Positions 23,897-38,800 of a stretch of DNA of 64,000 nucleotides are shown here, one piece after another. Location: positions 1,201,069 through 1,265,068 of the forward strand of contig NW_019091424.1 in assembly GCF_001949145.1 (NCBI RefSeq). Reading direction: 5' to 3'. The notes under the pieces were generated by a model, which saw only the letters and a list, made by a program, of their open reading frames with translations, was not told the DNA's origin and did not search any database. How positions within the stretch are numbered: position 1 is the stretch's first letter; each line of letters begins with the position of its first letter. The DNA is from Acanthaster planci (lineage: Eukaryota; Echinodermata; Asteroidea; Valvatida; Acanthasteridae). The position numbers were made by a program, and so were the translations under genes.

Positions 23897-26800
23897 GTAA
23901 GCTTTGGTCTGTCGGTTAGTCAATCCGTTTCATTCTTCCTTCAACCAGAACTGCTCAAGTAAGATATCCACATGGGACGTCGCACATAGAAAATGGTGCC
24001 CCTTAATGTACATGAAATCTTCTGATCTTTTATACATGTACATTTGTTTCCCATTGGTACAGATTGTAATACTGAAAATGAAATTACACCTCGTTACAAT
24101 GAAAATAATTTGTTGTTGCTGACAGAATTGTGAAATATAAATTTATGAAGAATTTTTGGCTTCAAATAAAGCTTAAAAATATGTTTTAGCTAATAAGAAC
24201 AATGTTTTCACTCTGTTTCCATGCGATAGTGTTTTATGAGTTTACGATGAAACATCTTTGAAAGCCTTCTTTTTCAAACTTATTGTCTCAAAAGGCAAAG
24301 AGGCGGCCCGCTAGTGCAAACGCTCGAACCAGCACCGGACGGAGCGGCAGCCGGCAGTCAACAGGGCTAGAATGCATGTACAGGGTAACCGTCAAGACTG
24401 GGGACAAGAAAAACTGTGGCACCGCTGCAAGTGTAAGGCCGGCCTCAGGCAAATTTAATTAGTTAGGGCTTGGAATTACACGCAACTCTATTAGGAGTGG
24501 TTGCAGTCGCTGTCACAGACTTGTATGTTATATCAAGCCACGTCCAAATTGGCATTTGGCTTCTGTTTTTTTGTGCTGCCTGTCTGTTGAACATAATTTC
24601 ATCCAGATCTTTCATTCTTCATTCTTGATGTAGTATTTTGCATTGAAATCTCAAAGGGCTTCGCAAAAATACATTAAAATTACGTAAAAAACAGATCTGT
24701 TAATATCAAAAGGCTTTGCAAAAACACATTAAAATTATGTAAAAAAAACAGATCTGTTAATATCAAGTTCAAATAGTTAAAACTGGCATCTTTTAAAAGA
24801 AATTGCCCACTCCTGAATTCCAAACTTGAGAACATGATGTCCGAACTAAGATCACCACCCGATGACCAAAAAATGTAACCACAAATAACCACCACAAAGA
24901 GACATTTTTTTGTGAGATTCAAGTGCTCGATAGCCTGTCAGATCACATAGATTGAAAAACAAATATTTGAAAAGGGAATCAATCTGATTCTTTTCCGAAT
25001 GCAGGTTTTCATCCAGCTGAAGGGGAGCAAGGGCAAGACGGCCAAGAGGAAGCTGAGCAAGAAGTCGGCCAAGACGCAGTCAGGCTTCATGAAGATCAAG
25101 TACAGTCGCAACACCTCCAAGGTCTTCAAGCTCAAGATGCAGGACGTCGGAGAGCTGCAGACGTTGACAGTTGAGGTGCGTTTGGTAGACATCGGGGGGT
25201 CCGTATCGCAGCAAAACTGGGGGCCGAGCGGGGGGGGGGGCACCTGGGGGCTTGGATAGGTTGCCAAAAGATTTACTTTGAAGATTTGCCCTGAGCTGAA
25301 GTGCACCTCCAAGTGGCTAAAGAAAGACAGGTGGTCACAAGTTTTCCATGCGGGTTCTTGCACGCATTCTGCGTGTACTCAAAGACCATACATTAATGAA
25401 TAAATTTGTTACGCGTACTCAGCGTGCTTGGCATCAAACGCACCATGGATCTCCATTATAAAGGCGTGCCCATGCGGCGAGTATTCAAAAAAGTCCTCTT
25501 TTGTTCCCCTCGGAGCAGATTGTTTTTATTTTCTTCAATGTCTTGGGACCCCACTGTCCAGAGGGCACAGAGGGTAGGGGAAGGAGGAAGACAGAGATGC
25601 TCCTTACACCCTTCAGGGATTATGCCTCTGGGTGGAGGGGGAACCAGCCAGTGTCAGCTTCGTACTGCTTAAAATTTGTAATTATTGACATTTCTAGAAG
25701 AGCACTGTTTGGGAAAACTCCTGAGTTTTGACCAATTTCATTTATATTATTTCTTAACTATGCCTCATTTCGAGATGCACAGTATTGTGCATGAGGTTCC
25801 TGTAGTGATTATTATTTCATATAGGTCACGAAAGCAGTAATTAACTGGATGATTTGGAGGTCAGTCAATGAAAAAGTCTTACTTCTAAAACCTCTTGAGA
25901 AGTTCAGTGAAATTTAGTCCGAGAGTACCAGTGAGCCAGTATGGTATTCGAATAGTGTATGCCTAGGATGAAGCTCATCTAAGGTATCCGCTCCGAGTGG
26001 AACAAAAGAGGGTTCTTTCTTGTACTCACCGCATAGTTGCGGTTGTGCATTTATAAGGAAGATCATTGGCGCGTTTGACATGGAGGACGATGAGTTAGCG
26101 TAATGAATTTATTCCTTAATGTATACTCTTTGCGTACATGCAGAACTTGTGCAAGAACCTGCTAGGAAAACTTACTACCTTCTTGATTTTGCCGCTTGGG
26201 AGTTCACTTCCACTCGTGGTGGATTCATGAACAGGACTGCCTGTATGTGCACAAGGTCAGCCATATCAGTGCGTCCACATGCTAGCTCACACTTGCGTTC
26301 TGTTTGAGAATGACCCCGCCTTCGAGAAATTCTGAGCTGGCTCACTGGGGGACTCAGTTTTACATCGCAGACTGAACAATCTGTCATTTTGCTATTGAAA
26401 CACCCGCAGCATGATGGCCTAGAGAAGGCAGACAGCTGGTTCTTGGAGGAGATTGAAGTGACCAATCTAGCCAGCAAGCAGACGTGGCTGTTCCACTGCG
26501 GGCAGTGGCTGTCACTCTTTGAGACCGACTGCCAGCTCAGGAGGGTGCTGAAAGCCCTGGACCCCAAGAAGCACGGCAAAACAGGTGCAGGCAGAAGATT
26601 GCTAGAGTTGCTTGGAAAGCAGCCCCACAAGGCCTTGTTTGTTTCACGTCGATCTGGATCTCGATCAGTGATCCCAAAGCGGGTTCGCACTTTCCATGAG
26701 GCAGGTTCTAGTTTCAGTGAACCAACGTCAGATCACCGATCGCAACTGGGACCTGCTTGAAACAAGCAGGCTTGAAGTCAAGTTCTTTTACTTGAGCAGT

Positions 26801-29800
26801 AATATAATGCCTCATGTTCAAAATATATTTCGAAAAATATCTGTGTATAAAATAAATTAGAGTTTCTCTCTTTAATCTTTTGAATTTTTCTACTTTTGTT
26901 TTTGTTTGTAGTTTCCAAATATTTTGTAATTCCCAACTAAATCCTGCACACTTTTCCAGTGTTAACAGAAGGTAGAACTCCCAATGTAAAATACAGAAAT
27001 CTTTTATTTTCCCCAAAACCTCTTTAAAGAGAAGGAACTGAAGTGAAGAATTATTTGCTTGAGCATCGTATTGCACAAAACAGTTACTCAAGTAAAAAAT
27101 GACCTTGGCCCCAAACTCTCAAACCCCTCCAAAAGGTGGTTTTTTGTTTCTTTTTAAGAAAGGTTTGGGGTGTAGAGCATAGCTGTCCCAAAATGTCTTT
27201 TAAATCTCCTTCTAGTTGCATTTGATAATGTGCTTTGGTTGGTCAAGTATGAACAATAGATCTTGCTTTTCACATCCACAGAATATGAAGTGGTCACGGT
27301 TACCGGTGATGTGAAGGGTGCCGGTAGTGACTCCAATGTTTACATCACGTTATTCGGCATGCGGGGGACCAGCAAGAAGACGCCGCTCAAACCTCAGCCA
27401 GGGGCGGACCCGTTTGAGAGGGGGAACAGTGATGTATTCACCTTCAAGTGCAATAACGTAGGACCACTCAGGAAAATTAGGTAAAAAAGGATCAAGTCAG
27501 CAATTCAAACTCTCTCTCAAATGTGACCCGAACTGAGTATACGAGTCACAAGCTGCCCACTTTTGTGTTAAAGACCTCTGGAATATTCTTGCAAAGCGGA
27601 AACCAGTCGACAACATTTTCCGCACCAGTAATGTTCATTCGACATTCACTGGAATGTCGAACATCAAACAGAAATATCAGTTACTGTAAACTCTTTCAAA
27701 TGCTGATAAAACAAAATTACCGAAAAATGGCTTTAAACGTAGTTTTGTGGAATCGTGTCGCAAGTACATAGATGTTTTTTCCAGTAGGCTCTTGTCTAAG
27801 TTCTCCCGTCCCTTACTAGTAAAACTAAACTCAGATTACACTTGGTTTTTTCCAGGCTTAATTTAAACCACCACTCTAAAATTGTCAGACTCAAAGTCTC
27901 CACTACAGCCTCTGACTTGTCATGTGTCCTCTAATTTGATACAGGATAGAGCACGACAATACAGGCTTCGCTCCAGGCTGGTTCCTTGACCGAGTTGTGG
28001 TGACCGACCTTAGCAATCCCAAGAAGGGAAAGTACTACTTCCCGTGTGGCCAGTGGCTGGCCAAGGGGGAAGGAGACGGCTTGATCTGCCGAGATCTACT
28101 GGGGAGCAGAGACCCACTGGCTGTCAGAAAATGTGAGCGAATCAGATCTTGAGATTGATATGTTTTTCAGTTGGTTGGCTCCTGTTTGGCCTTCTTTCCA
28201 TGTGTCCCTGCAGCACATAAACCCGTAGAGAAAAGACAGAGGAAGAAATGCTCTGTTTTAGAGGTGAGAGGAAAACGCTGGAGAATCATTCCAAGGAAAA
28301 CCCAAAGAATCAGGTCGGAACTGATAACCCAATCCACATACTGACCTAGGCAGGACTCAAAACGCAAATTGCAGAGCTGGAAGGAAAGTACTACACTATC
28401 AACTCAACTTCCCCCAAATAGACAAAACAGCATGGGAGGAGATCCCACAGGATGGGGGGATATGTTACCCCCTGCCCCATTTTGACCCCCAGAGATTACC
28501 AATGTAAACATCCTTTCCACTTTTCAAGTCACTGACATTATGCACACCTGTAGCTTCTCCAATTTAAGTGGGACCTTAGACCCTATGCCGTGTCATGCTC
28601 TGGACAGAGATAATTAGAAATCATCCCTTCCCCCCTGACAAGAATTCTCCACCCATGCAAAGGAGTAACGGCAGACTCAGGATTTTTTAAGGGATGGCTC
28701 TTATTTGTCAAAATCAGCACCAGCAGAGATCACAGGCATTAGGCTGTTTTATTTCTCTCCATCCGGACTTTTTTTGCAGCTCACAAGTACAAAGTCCACA
28801 TTTTTACGGGTAACAAACGTGGCGCGGGGACCGACTCCAATGTTTTCGTCACAATTTTCGGGGAGTCGGGTGAAGACAGCGGAGAGAGAAAGCTAACCAA
28901 CTCCAAAAACAACTTTGAGAGGGGCAGGTAGGTCAAAGTATTGCAAGAACTGGAAAGCTGTGTTAATATCCTCTTCCGTGGCCAAAATCCCGGGGTTTAG
29001 ATGCATGACCCCAGTGTAGCCAGTGGTATTTTGAGGAATGTACATGTATGAATGGTGTACCATGGTCCAACCAGCGCTGTGTTCAGTGCTTCAATTCAAG
29101 AATGACAGCAGGTGACTTTGAAGTGGGGATACCATGATACTTTTTCCTCCTGATTTAAGACATTTTTCAATTGCCTCTCTCCATCTAGGTGAATAAATGG
29201 GTTCCCGGCTTCAAGGGTAGGTAACAGATGGAGTTGATCTCGAACTGCAAGAGAAATTGATTTCATGGCCCACAGAGCAGGCATATTATAATCTTTAACA
29301 TGAAACCTTTGCACATTAAGTTCATAAAAAGGAGCAGTAAGTGAGGAAATGATAATTCATGTAACAATTTGACTATTTCTTTTGTTTCTAATAATTTGAA
29401 TGTTTATATGCTTTGTTCCAAAAGGGAGGATGTTTTTGTCTTGGAGGCAGCAGCCCTTGGACCCCTGGAGAAGATTCGCATCGGTCATGACAACTCAGGA
29501 CCCGGGCCGGCTTGGTTCCTTGACAAGGTGAGTTGCGGTTGCTAAGGCACTTTGAGAGCAGAAAGAAACAAGGAGGCCATTGTCGCACATGACCATTTGC
29601 CAATTTCACATCTGGTGTGATGCTAAGGTGGCCCTTTCAATCGTCACTCAGGTCATCATCGATGACATTGAGATGGGAGCGACTTACGAGTTCCCCTGCA
29701 AACGCTGGCTGGCCAAGAACGAGGATGACGGCAAGATCACTAGGGAGCTTTACTGCGGGGACAAGGCAGGAAAAGGATCAGAAAAAGGTAGCGACAGAAA

Positions 29801-32800
29801 GCGATATTTTCTGCAAAGTTGGCCCACGAAGTTGCTCCTTTTATCTCGAATGGCACGCTTTTGCTTCCAGATCGGGTAAGACTGTCCAATATTGTGACAC
29901 CTGTGTTTTGAAACTTTGCTTCAGGAATACCGTATGAAGTACGCATTACCACTAGCGACAAGCGTGGGGCTGGAACCGACGCAAGAGTCTACATAGTCAT
30001 GTACGGTGGGAAGAATGGTGAGCAGACCAGCGGCAAGATCTGGCTGGATGACGGAAAGTTTGACCGCGGCCGGACGGACATCTGCAGCGTAGAGATAGGG
30101 GCTATACTGAGCCCTCTCTCCAGATTAGACATTGGCCACGACAACTCTGGAGTCGGTGCTGGTTGGCACTTACAGAAGGTAGAACGAAATTTGGCCATTT
30201 TTCGGACATCAGGTTTTTCTCAAAGATAAATGCTGTGGGAACTTTTCAGGACCATGGGGATCCCACTTCACTTGTGAACTGGCTGCATGAAGTCGTCTTA
30301 CACAATTACTCTTGCCCCTGATTAACAGGCTAATCCATCCCTGGATCTGTAACTTCCCGGGCGGCATTTCTGAAATTAGATATTGACTGTTGTCAAAAGT
30401 GCCCATCACCACAGATAGTCTTCTTTTTGAAGGGTGCAGCACTCCTTCATTGGTTGGAAAGAGCCAAGTTGGTGGGGAATGTTCTTTTTGGTTGGTTAGA
30501 AACGCAACTGCAACACTTGCGTTTCATAGTGGCTAGTGAACCGCTGATGTGCGGTTTTCACTACAGGAGCCTACCTTGCAAAGAAAATCGCTCCATCTCT
30601 TGGAGTTCATAGAGGTTTTTTGAAGATCTTTCAAATGTTAATAATGAAGTTGTTATTTATATTCTCCAGGTTGTTATTGACTGCCCTGCTGCTGGCATAG
30701 AGCAGACTTTCCTGTGCAATGATTGGCTGGCTGATGACGAAGGGGACAAGCGCATTGAGAGGACATTGACGGAATCAAAGTCCATGAGAAAAACCAAGAA
30801 ACAAAGTGAGTTTGGGGGTAAACTGCTTTACTTGTTTTGTTATTAGGGGCTTTAGCTTCCAGTTTATGGCTTGTCAAGAAAATTGTTGTCTGGACTTCGC
30901 ATCCAGCTAGTTTTCACAATTTTACCTGTTTGCAGAGGAAGTCTGGAATGTCACCGTCTTCACCAGCGATGTGGCAAGTGCCGGCACAGATGCGAACGTC
31001 TACTTCTGTCTCTACGGCGACCAGGGCAAGTCGGACGAGATCAAGCTGGATAACAAGAGCGACAACTTTGAGCGAGGCCAACAGGACAGCTTCAAAATTG
31101 AGATGGTGCCCGTGGGCAAGCCCTACAAGATGAGGGTGTGGCACGACAACAAGGGCATGGCTGCTGGTTGGCATCTTGAAAAGGTAAAACAGGTGTTCTG
31201 TATAGCGTTTTTAGGAAATTCTCAAGGCAAAGAAAGGGGAAATTGTCCACTTCATCAACTGCAAGATGCTGATGCACTTGGTGGTCAACAATTTTCGAGG
31301 GCTGATGAGGAAAGGAATGTAATTTATTCCATTCCAAAGACTTGTACATTCAGGTATAAACCATCGTTAATTTCAGTGTCTCTACTTTTCACTCAGCTGT
31401 GGAAGTTCAAAAGTTGGAAGTGATGAGACACCAAGTTGTTGTCAGTTTCCCACTGCTAAGTTGCTCACCTTTCACAAGCAAAGTTTACTTCGAGTTTGTA
31501 CACATTCAGCTGAAATTTAGTCAGAATTTCTCTGACTTAAAGGCACACGAAACAGTGCATACTCCATAGGCAGTCATGACAGGGCTAAGCTGCACTCTTC
31601 AGTCCAAAGATATGTTCGTACCATATAGGAGCGGTTACAGTTGTCTGAATTTTATAGTCGTATCTGAGGAGAGGCTATTCCTATGGGGCTATTGTACTCA
31701 CACAGGAATCTTAACTTGAGTACACATGCACTCATTGGCAAGTCAAAACACCCTCTTGTTCACAGAGAAATGTAACTCGTGCGGACCATTTGCGTGCAGA
31801 TGGGACAGCCCCGCAGTAATGGCTTCTGACTCTGTATGACAGATTCGTTAATACTGTGATCCAGTTAAGATCAGTTCAGGGATTCAGTTTGGTTTTGGGT
31901 CCGCAGATTGAAATTCAGCCAGTTTCGTCCAAGAAGTGCTACATCTTCCCTTGCAATCGCTGGCTGGCCAAGAGCGAAGATGATGGGGAGATTATCAGGG
32001 AGTTACCTGCTACTGGAGACAGCATCAAGAAGCCGTTGCCTTGTAAGATCTACTCACCAAACAACCTGAAATGAAATCTTTTTCTTCTCATTGTTTCACA
32101 AAGAGAAGCACTAAGAATTCTATACGTGGGGATTTTTTTCGTTCTGCTACACCTGTCAAATGTTGTACTCTGAAGTGTCCTGCTGAAGTGCGGAAACTCT
32201 TGGATTGGCATCTGTGACTCAGCCCAACAATATAAGTCAGAAGTTGCTAGAACCACTTTTTATCTAGGTACCTTGGGAAAAAAAAGCTCGCCCAGTGGAA
32301 ATGAATAGGAACCCTCACATGTTTCATCCACATAATGTCCATTTTCTTCAGGGTGCCAGACTGAGTGATGCATCAATAGCAAGAACTCAGTTTGCCCTTT
32401 CCGATCCAAACAAGAATGAAATGACTGGCAAAATGGCCTTGAGACTCATTGAGACACATTTGTAGGAGCTGGTTAATTTTACAGTGATCTTTATGCATTT
32501 CTTTGATTAAACAGTGGTCAAGTACAAGGTCTTGGTTCACACAGCGGACAAGTTTGGTGCCGGCACAAATGCTAACGTCTTCTGCAACATCTTCGGCGAG
32601 CTGGGTGACACGGGTGAGAGGCCTCTCTCCAAGTCAGCCACCAATAGGAACAAGTTTGAAAGAAAGAGTGTAAGTTCACTGCCCTACGAAAATCTGTCAG
32701 TAATTTTCATTCCCTCTCTCTAATTCTAGTGGCCTTCAATGGTAAGCATTGGCGAGGTGTACAAGATGCAAAACAGTATCCCCCTTGAGCAGAAGCACTT

Positions 32801-35800
32801 CCACATCAATGGATAAGAGCCATGTTTGGGAGTGTTCAGTCGAGCACCATCTTATTGGTAGCAACACGACCACGACACGTACACTTCATAGTCGGTCGTG
32901 AACGAGCAAATCACAGTTCCCACCGGACACGCCACTTGGTGCTAGTAAAGCGCCTTTTCTCGGTCTCAGTCGGGGCGGAATAACGCAATTGCAAGGTCAT
33001 CACATTTCCTTTTGTGTCTGCAGGTGGATGAGTTTATCATTGAAGCAGTCTCACTACGTGCCTTGAAGAAGATTCGCGTTGGCCATGACGGCACCGGGGC
33101 CGGAGCAGGCTGGATGCTGGACAAAGTGGTGGTCCAACAGGAGGGCAGGCCAAACTCAGAGGTCGTCTTCCCCTGCAAGAGGTCAATAAATTGAAACTGC
33201 TCAGTATCCAAATCTATTGAATATATTTGACTCAGATGTTCCTGAGATCTCTGCCTGCTTTGAGTACCTCGTCGCAGAGCTGAAGATGCTCACTGTCCAG
33301 GATACCGCATCTTAATTTTTCTTGTACCCAGGATATCATGTACATTCTGTTTGATCTTTGGAACTGTTTGTAGGTGTCACCGACAGTTTTCCTTGGAATG
33401 GAGGGTGTAGCCTATTTATTAGAAGAAATGGAAGGCATGTCAAGATTCAACCCTCTTCGTTTCCGGAAGTGATGAATATCATCACTTTTGGGAGGCTCCC
33501 AAGTTTTGTTTTTAAATCTCAAGTCATTTCTGCCAATGCTGTGCTTTCGTTCCCTCCCAGGTGGCTGGATCGAGATGAGGATGACGGACAGATTGTTCGA
33601 GAACTTGTGCCAGAAGGGAATTCCCAACTTCTTTCAAGTAAGTCTAGATAAATTGAAAATGACAGAGAGGGTTTTAGGACCTTCCACAAATTTTAGATGA
33701 GTGGAGTAACAGAATTAGCCATAGGTTTTAAAGACTCTAAGAATTTTAGAATCGGCCAAATATTACTAGAACTTTTTAACAATTTTAAAGTATATAGTCA
33801 AAAATCATTCATTTATCCCTAAACTCATTCTTTTGGTCTAGAACCAAACTTGTGGTAAAGTGATCTTTCATTGTTTTGGGTCACAAACCTGACCCTGAAG
33901 TTAAGGCCACTTTGTCCAAATTGTCCCACCATCAACAGCAACATCTTACCACGTGTCCGTCAAGACGGGTGACGAGCGGTCAGCGGGCACGGACGCCAAC
34001 GTCCACATCAAACTGTTCGGGGAGGATGGGGACACGGGCCTGATCCCGCTCAAACAGTCGGAGAACACCAAGAACAAATTTGAGCGGGGGCGGACGGACA
34101 AGTTCACCCTGGAAGCCGTGGACATCGGGAAAGTATGTTTTACCGCGGAATTTCGCTGTCAGTCCATAAGCAGTGTACAACTTCAGATCTGGGATCAAGA
34201 TGTAGTCACTAAACTGCATGATTTTCCATGCACCAAGAATATCAGTCAGTGACGTGTCTGGAAGACCTTTAGTATCCTTGTTAGCTACACTGCAGGTTTT
34301 TTTTTTAGGAATTGGGACTCTATTGAGAAGTGTTACACTTTATAACTGTCTTCCTTTTGAAGAGAGGGTTCTTTTTCAAGAAAAACACTAGGACAATACC
34401 TTTTTTTTCCCTTCTAGAGTCAAACCACAGGTGCACCACTCATATCAGTCCATCACGGGTTAATTGGAGTGTAACCCCCCCCCGCATGCTTATAAATGTC
34501 CAACTCTGAATTTGGTCTCTAGCTGGAATACATCAAGATCAGCCATGACGGCTCAGGCCCCGGGGCAGGCTGGTTCCTGGACTCAGTGGAGGTGGACATT
34601 CCATCCAGGGGCCTGACATACACGTTTGCCTCTCATCGCTGGCTGGCCGAAGATGAGGAAGACGGCGAACTTGAGGTTGAGCTGTACCCAACGGACACCA
34701 AGAAGACCAAACCGCGTACGTAAAGAAGGTGCACCTAGGAAAGGAGTGGGTTAGAACTGGGGATTTTAAGGCCAGTTCGTTTCACACGGATCAGGATCTC
34801 GAGCGATCCTATCGCTGGTTCGCTCCATCAGTAAACGAGCAACGGATGATGGATCACAATTTAGGTCCGATTGAAACAAGCTGGCCCTTAAACTAAAGAG
34901 GGAAGATGATCACACAGTTTGCATGCTCGGTTATATTCAGTCTTGACTTTGTACCAGTCTGCCACCTGCAGTGTCTTTGAGTATAAAAAAAAACGTCCGT
35001 GACTGTGCACTGAAATCAAATTGAGTGGATTCAGAATATTCCCCCCACCTTGTTGAGAGAAAAGCCATAAGAAACTGATTCTTACCGTCTCAGAGCTGAT
35101 CGTAAGCAGCGACGCATGATTCCGAACCAGGCATTAAGAGTCGTGTTGTACTCCAAAGAAACAGACTACGTCTGTTAGAACATTCCAAACAAATGAAGAG
35201 AATGTTATTTTCAAGGAGTTTTGGGGGTTTTTTTGTAGGTATTCCGTACGAGATAACGGTCGTAACTGGTAGCTGCTCAGGGGCGGGAACGGACGCCAAC
35301 GTCTTCCTGCGCATCTACGGCGAGGACGGTGCCAAGACAGAGGAATTCAACCTCCGCAACCGCACCGACAACTTTGAGAAGAACAACGTGGACAAGTTTA
35401 AGGTATGTTTGGCAACGAGGAGATTTTAGCTGCCGACAAACTTGCAAAGTTAAATTGTAGAAAGCTGCGGTCAAAATGTCTTGGTATGGATTTTTCTTTC
35501 CGCAAAGATTGAAGCTGAGGATGTCGGACCAATCAGCAAGATTCGCATCGGTCATGATGGTGCTGGACGTTTTGCTGGGTGGTTCTTGGACAGGGTAGGT
35601 CTCCAACTTCACAATGTAATCAGTCTTGCAGAAGGATAATTTCGTTAATAATTTAATAATTTCCTTGTTCTGTTTTTTACTTTTTTTCAGTTTTTTTCAA
35701 ATGTTTTCCTTTCTGCTGTCGTAGGTCCAGATTGAACGCTTCCCGCCGAAGAAACGCCTTAAACGACGGAAGTCCAGATCAAAGATGCGGTTGCCTAGCG

Positions 35801-38800
35801 ACGAAGAAGATGATGATGGAAACGGTAGGTCCCAGAGGCGGCGATCCAAGTCAAGGACTCGATTGCAAAGCGACGACGATGATGAAAAGGAAGATGATGG
35901 GAAGGTAGTGGATGAGAGCCAGGAAACAACGAAATACTTGTTTGTCTGCAACCGTTGGTTAGCCCGCAGTGAGGACGATGGACAGATTGTCAGGGAACTG
36001 GTTCCAACAGATGAGTCTGGAAACGTCCTGAAGAAAAACTCCCTGAAAAGTAAGCGTTTCGTTCTTTTCAGTTTTTTTAAAAAATACGAATTTGGCTTGC
36101 CAGAGATATGCTGGGCATGGGCCCAGGTACCATCTCAGGTATTATTTATTAATGTATACCATTTGGGCCAAATGTAACACGTGGAGCAATTTTTTTATTG
36201 TGTTAATTTTTTTTTATTCTGACAGTGTGCGACTACGTCATCCACACGTACACCGGGGACGTGTTCCAAGCTGGAACTGACGCCAATGTCTTCATCAATA
36301 TATACGGGGAGAAGGGCGACACTGGAGAACGAAGGCTGAAGGACTCTGAGACCAACATGAACAAGTTTGAACGAAACCAGGTAGGTCTTGGCTTTGCTGT
36401 AGAATATGGAACGGTGACGTCACGTGAACCCGGATGTGTAGTGCAAGTGAATGGATTGCGCGTGCATATTGGTTCATGTGTTAGTAAGAATGCCTTTTGC
36501 GCACATATTTGTGCACGCGACATCTTGACTTGGCACTCTGTTCCGGGATTTTTGGTCATAGACGCTTCCAAATTATTTTCCAGAGCTTGTATTACTTACA
36601 AAATGGCCATTGGTCGGCTGCAAGTTTAAAAGTCCCTCCAGTATTTGACAGCGGGAAAGCGTCTCTCGTAGGAAAGTCATTTCTGAAGTGCCTCTTCTCT
36701 TGTTCCACCTCCAGGAGGACATTTTCAAGATGGAAGCAGCTGACCTTGGTGGTTTGAAGAAGCTGAAGATCAGGCATGACAACTCTGGCCCAGGCGCCAA
36801 CTGGTTTCTCGACAGGGTGGAGGTCGAGGACAAAATGCACAATCGCAGGTTGGTTGCTGTAAAACAGCAGGTCACGTTCTAGCTTCTTATTTCTCTTTGA
36901 AATGAACCATGAATTTTGAAGCTTTTCATGGTGAAGGTGACAAATTCGGTAAAGCGTTTTGCAGTATTCTGTCAGGAGACTCAATTTTGAATTGAACCGT
37001 CTGACGAATTTTTTTACCGCTCGGCTTGTTTCAGGTATTATTTCCCCTGTCAGCGGTGGCTGGCTACGAACAAAGACGACGGCCAGATCTCCCGGGACCT
37101 CATCCCGGTTGAGAAGGAGGTCATTCAGAGGTCGTTGTCTCGGCGACGGTCCTCCACATCGGTGCGGGAAGAGATTGCATTAGAAGCCAAAGGTTCGTAG
37201 CATTTTATATTTTCCGAATTTCTTCAACCTTGACATTGATAAAAATTGAGCCCAGTTATTTGCGCTGCAATTGACTTTGTCATTCGAACCTTTTGCAAAC
37301 AGCCTCCATGGAGACATACCATGTCTACGTGACAACAGCTGACGTTCGCGGTGCCGGCACAGATGCTAATGTCTACGTTGTCCTGTACGGTGAAAATGAT
37401 GACACAGGTAAGAAAATGAACGTTTAATTTAATTCGGTTTGTTCTGGTCTAATAGTGGTATTTTAGGGTTACGGTTTAATCTGAAGACTAACTCCAAAGT
37501 CAAATTTGGTGGCCAAAAAATACAGAGGCCAAAATCAGTGGCCAATGTACAAAGGCCAAAGTCAGTAGTCAAATTTTAAAAGCCCAATTTTGAAGCCGTA
37601 TCAATACGGGCGATTCACAATAGTGCGCCACCAAGAGTTTGCAACACGCTGGCCAATCATAACCTTCGAAATTTGTCAACCATTTTCAAACGCGCAGTGG
37701 GTCGACAAATTTCGCGCATTGTGATTGGCTAACGCGTTGCAAACTCTTGGTGGCGCACTATTGTGAAACGGCCGTATTACATACAGCACAACTATAAAAA
37801 ATGTAGTTTTCAGTGAAAAGACGATACAGTTTATAATTCAGAGGTTAAATTTACAGCCTGCAGTTGCAATCAGCGTCAAACTTGATACATGGGTCGTATG
37901 TCGTTTCACTAATAGTGGCTGCGACCGTGTAATCTTGTTTTTTGGCTCTTTTTTTAATCTCACCAGGTCAGCACTTTCTCAAATCATCCAAGACAAACCG
38001 GGATAAGTTTGAGCGAGGGAAGACAGATGAGTTCATCATTGAAGCAGTGGACATTGGAGAGATTCAGAAAATCAAGTACACAACTGTTCTCAGTTTTTGA
38101 AGAAGTTGATGGTTTAATGTTGGTGGCTGTTCGGATTGACATATTTTTAAAACGATTTTCACTGGCTTCTCATTTTTGTAGAATAATCTTTCTTTTAATG
38201 TTTCATTCTTATCTCCTCAAAAAGTTCAACTTGGACAATATCTCGGCTAGTTCTTGATGTGATCATTTTCCTGTTTCGACTTGCGTGTTGCTGTAAATTT
38301 TGTTACGTTTCATGACAGTCAAATTCATCCTGTCCCAATCTCATCCTGCAACAGGATTGGTCACGACAACAAAGGAGGCTTTGCTGGCTGGAAGCTGGAC
38401 AAGGTTGAAATTGACGCTCCTTCCCTGGGCAAGAGGTGGTACTTCCCTTGTGGGCGGTGGCTCGACAAGGGGGAGGACGACGGGCAAATTGAAAGAATCC
38501 TTCACCCGGTGGAGACAAGGACAGAAGAATACCAAAAACGTGAGTAAAATATCGTTTTAAGATGGGAAAGTTAATATCAGAAAGAGGATGGAAAAACCTG
38601 CAAAAGTCATCGAAAGCAACAAAGTGACACGATGCGGAAGCCTTCAGAATTTTATGGTGAAAAGGACTTTATCTACAGAATACTTCTTTGGACAAATAGA
38701 CTTTTGGGAGATTTTCAAAAGAACATGGAAACCTGTTTTGAGGAGAAAATTATGTGTCATGTATCCATAGCATTAGGTTGTTATGACTTGAATTCAGATG

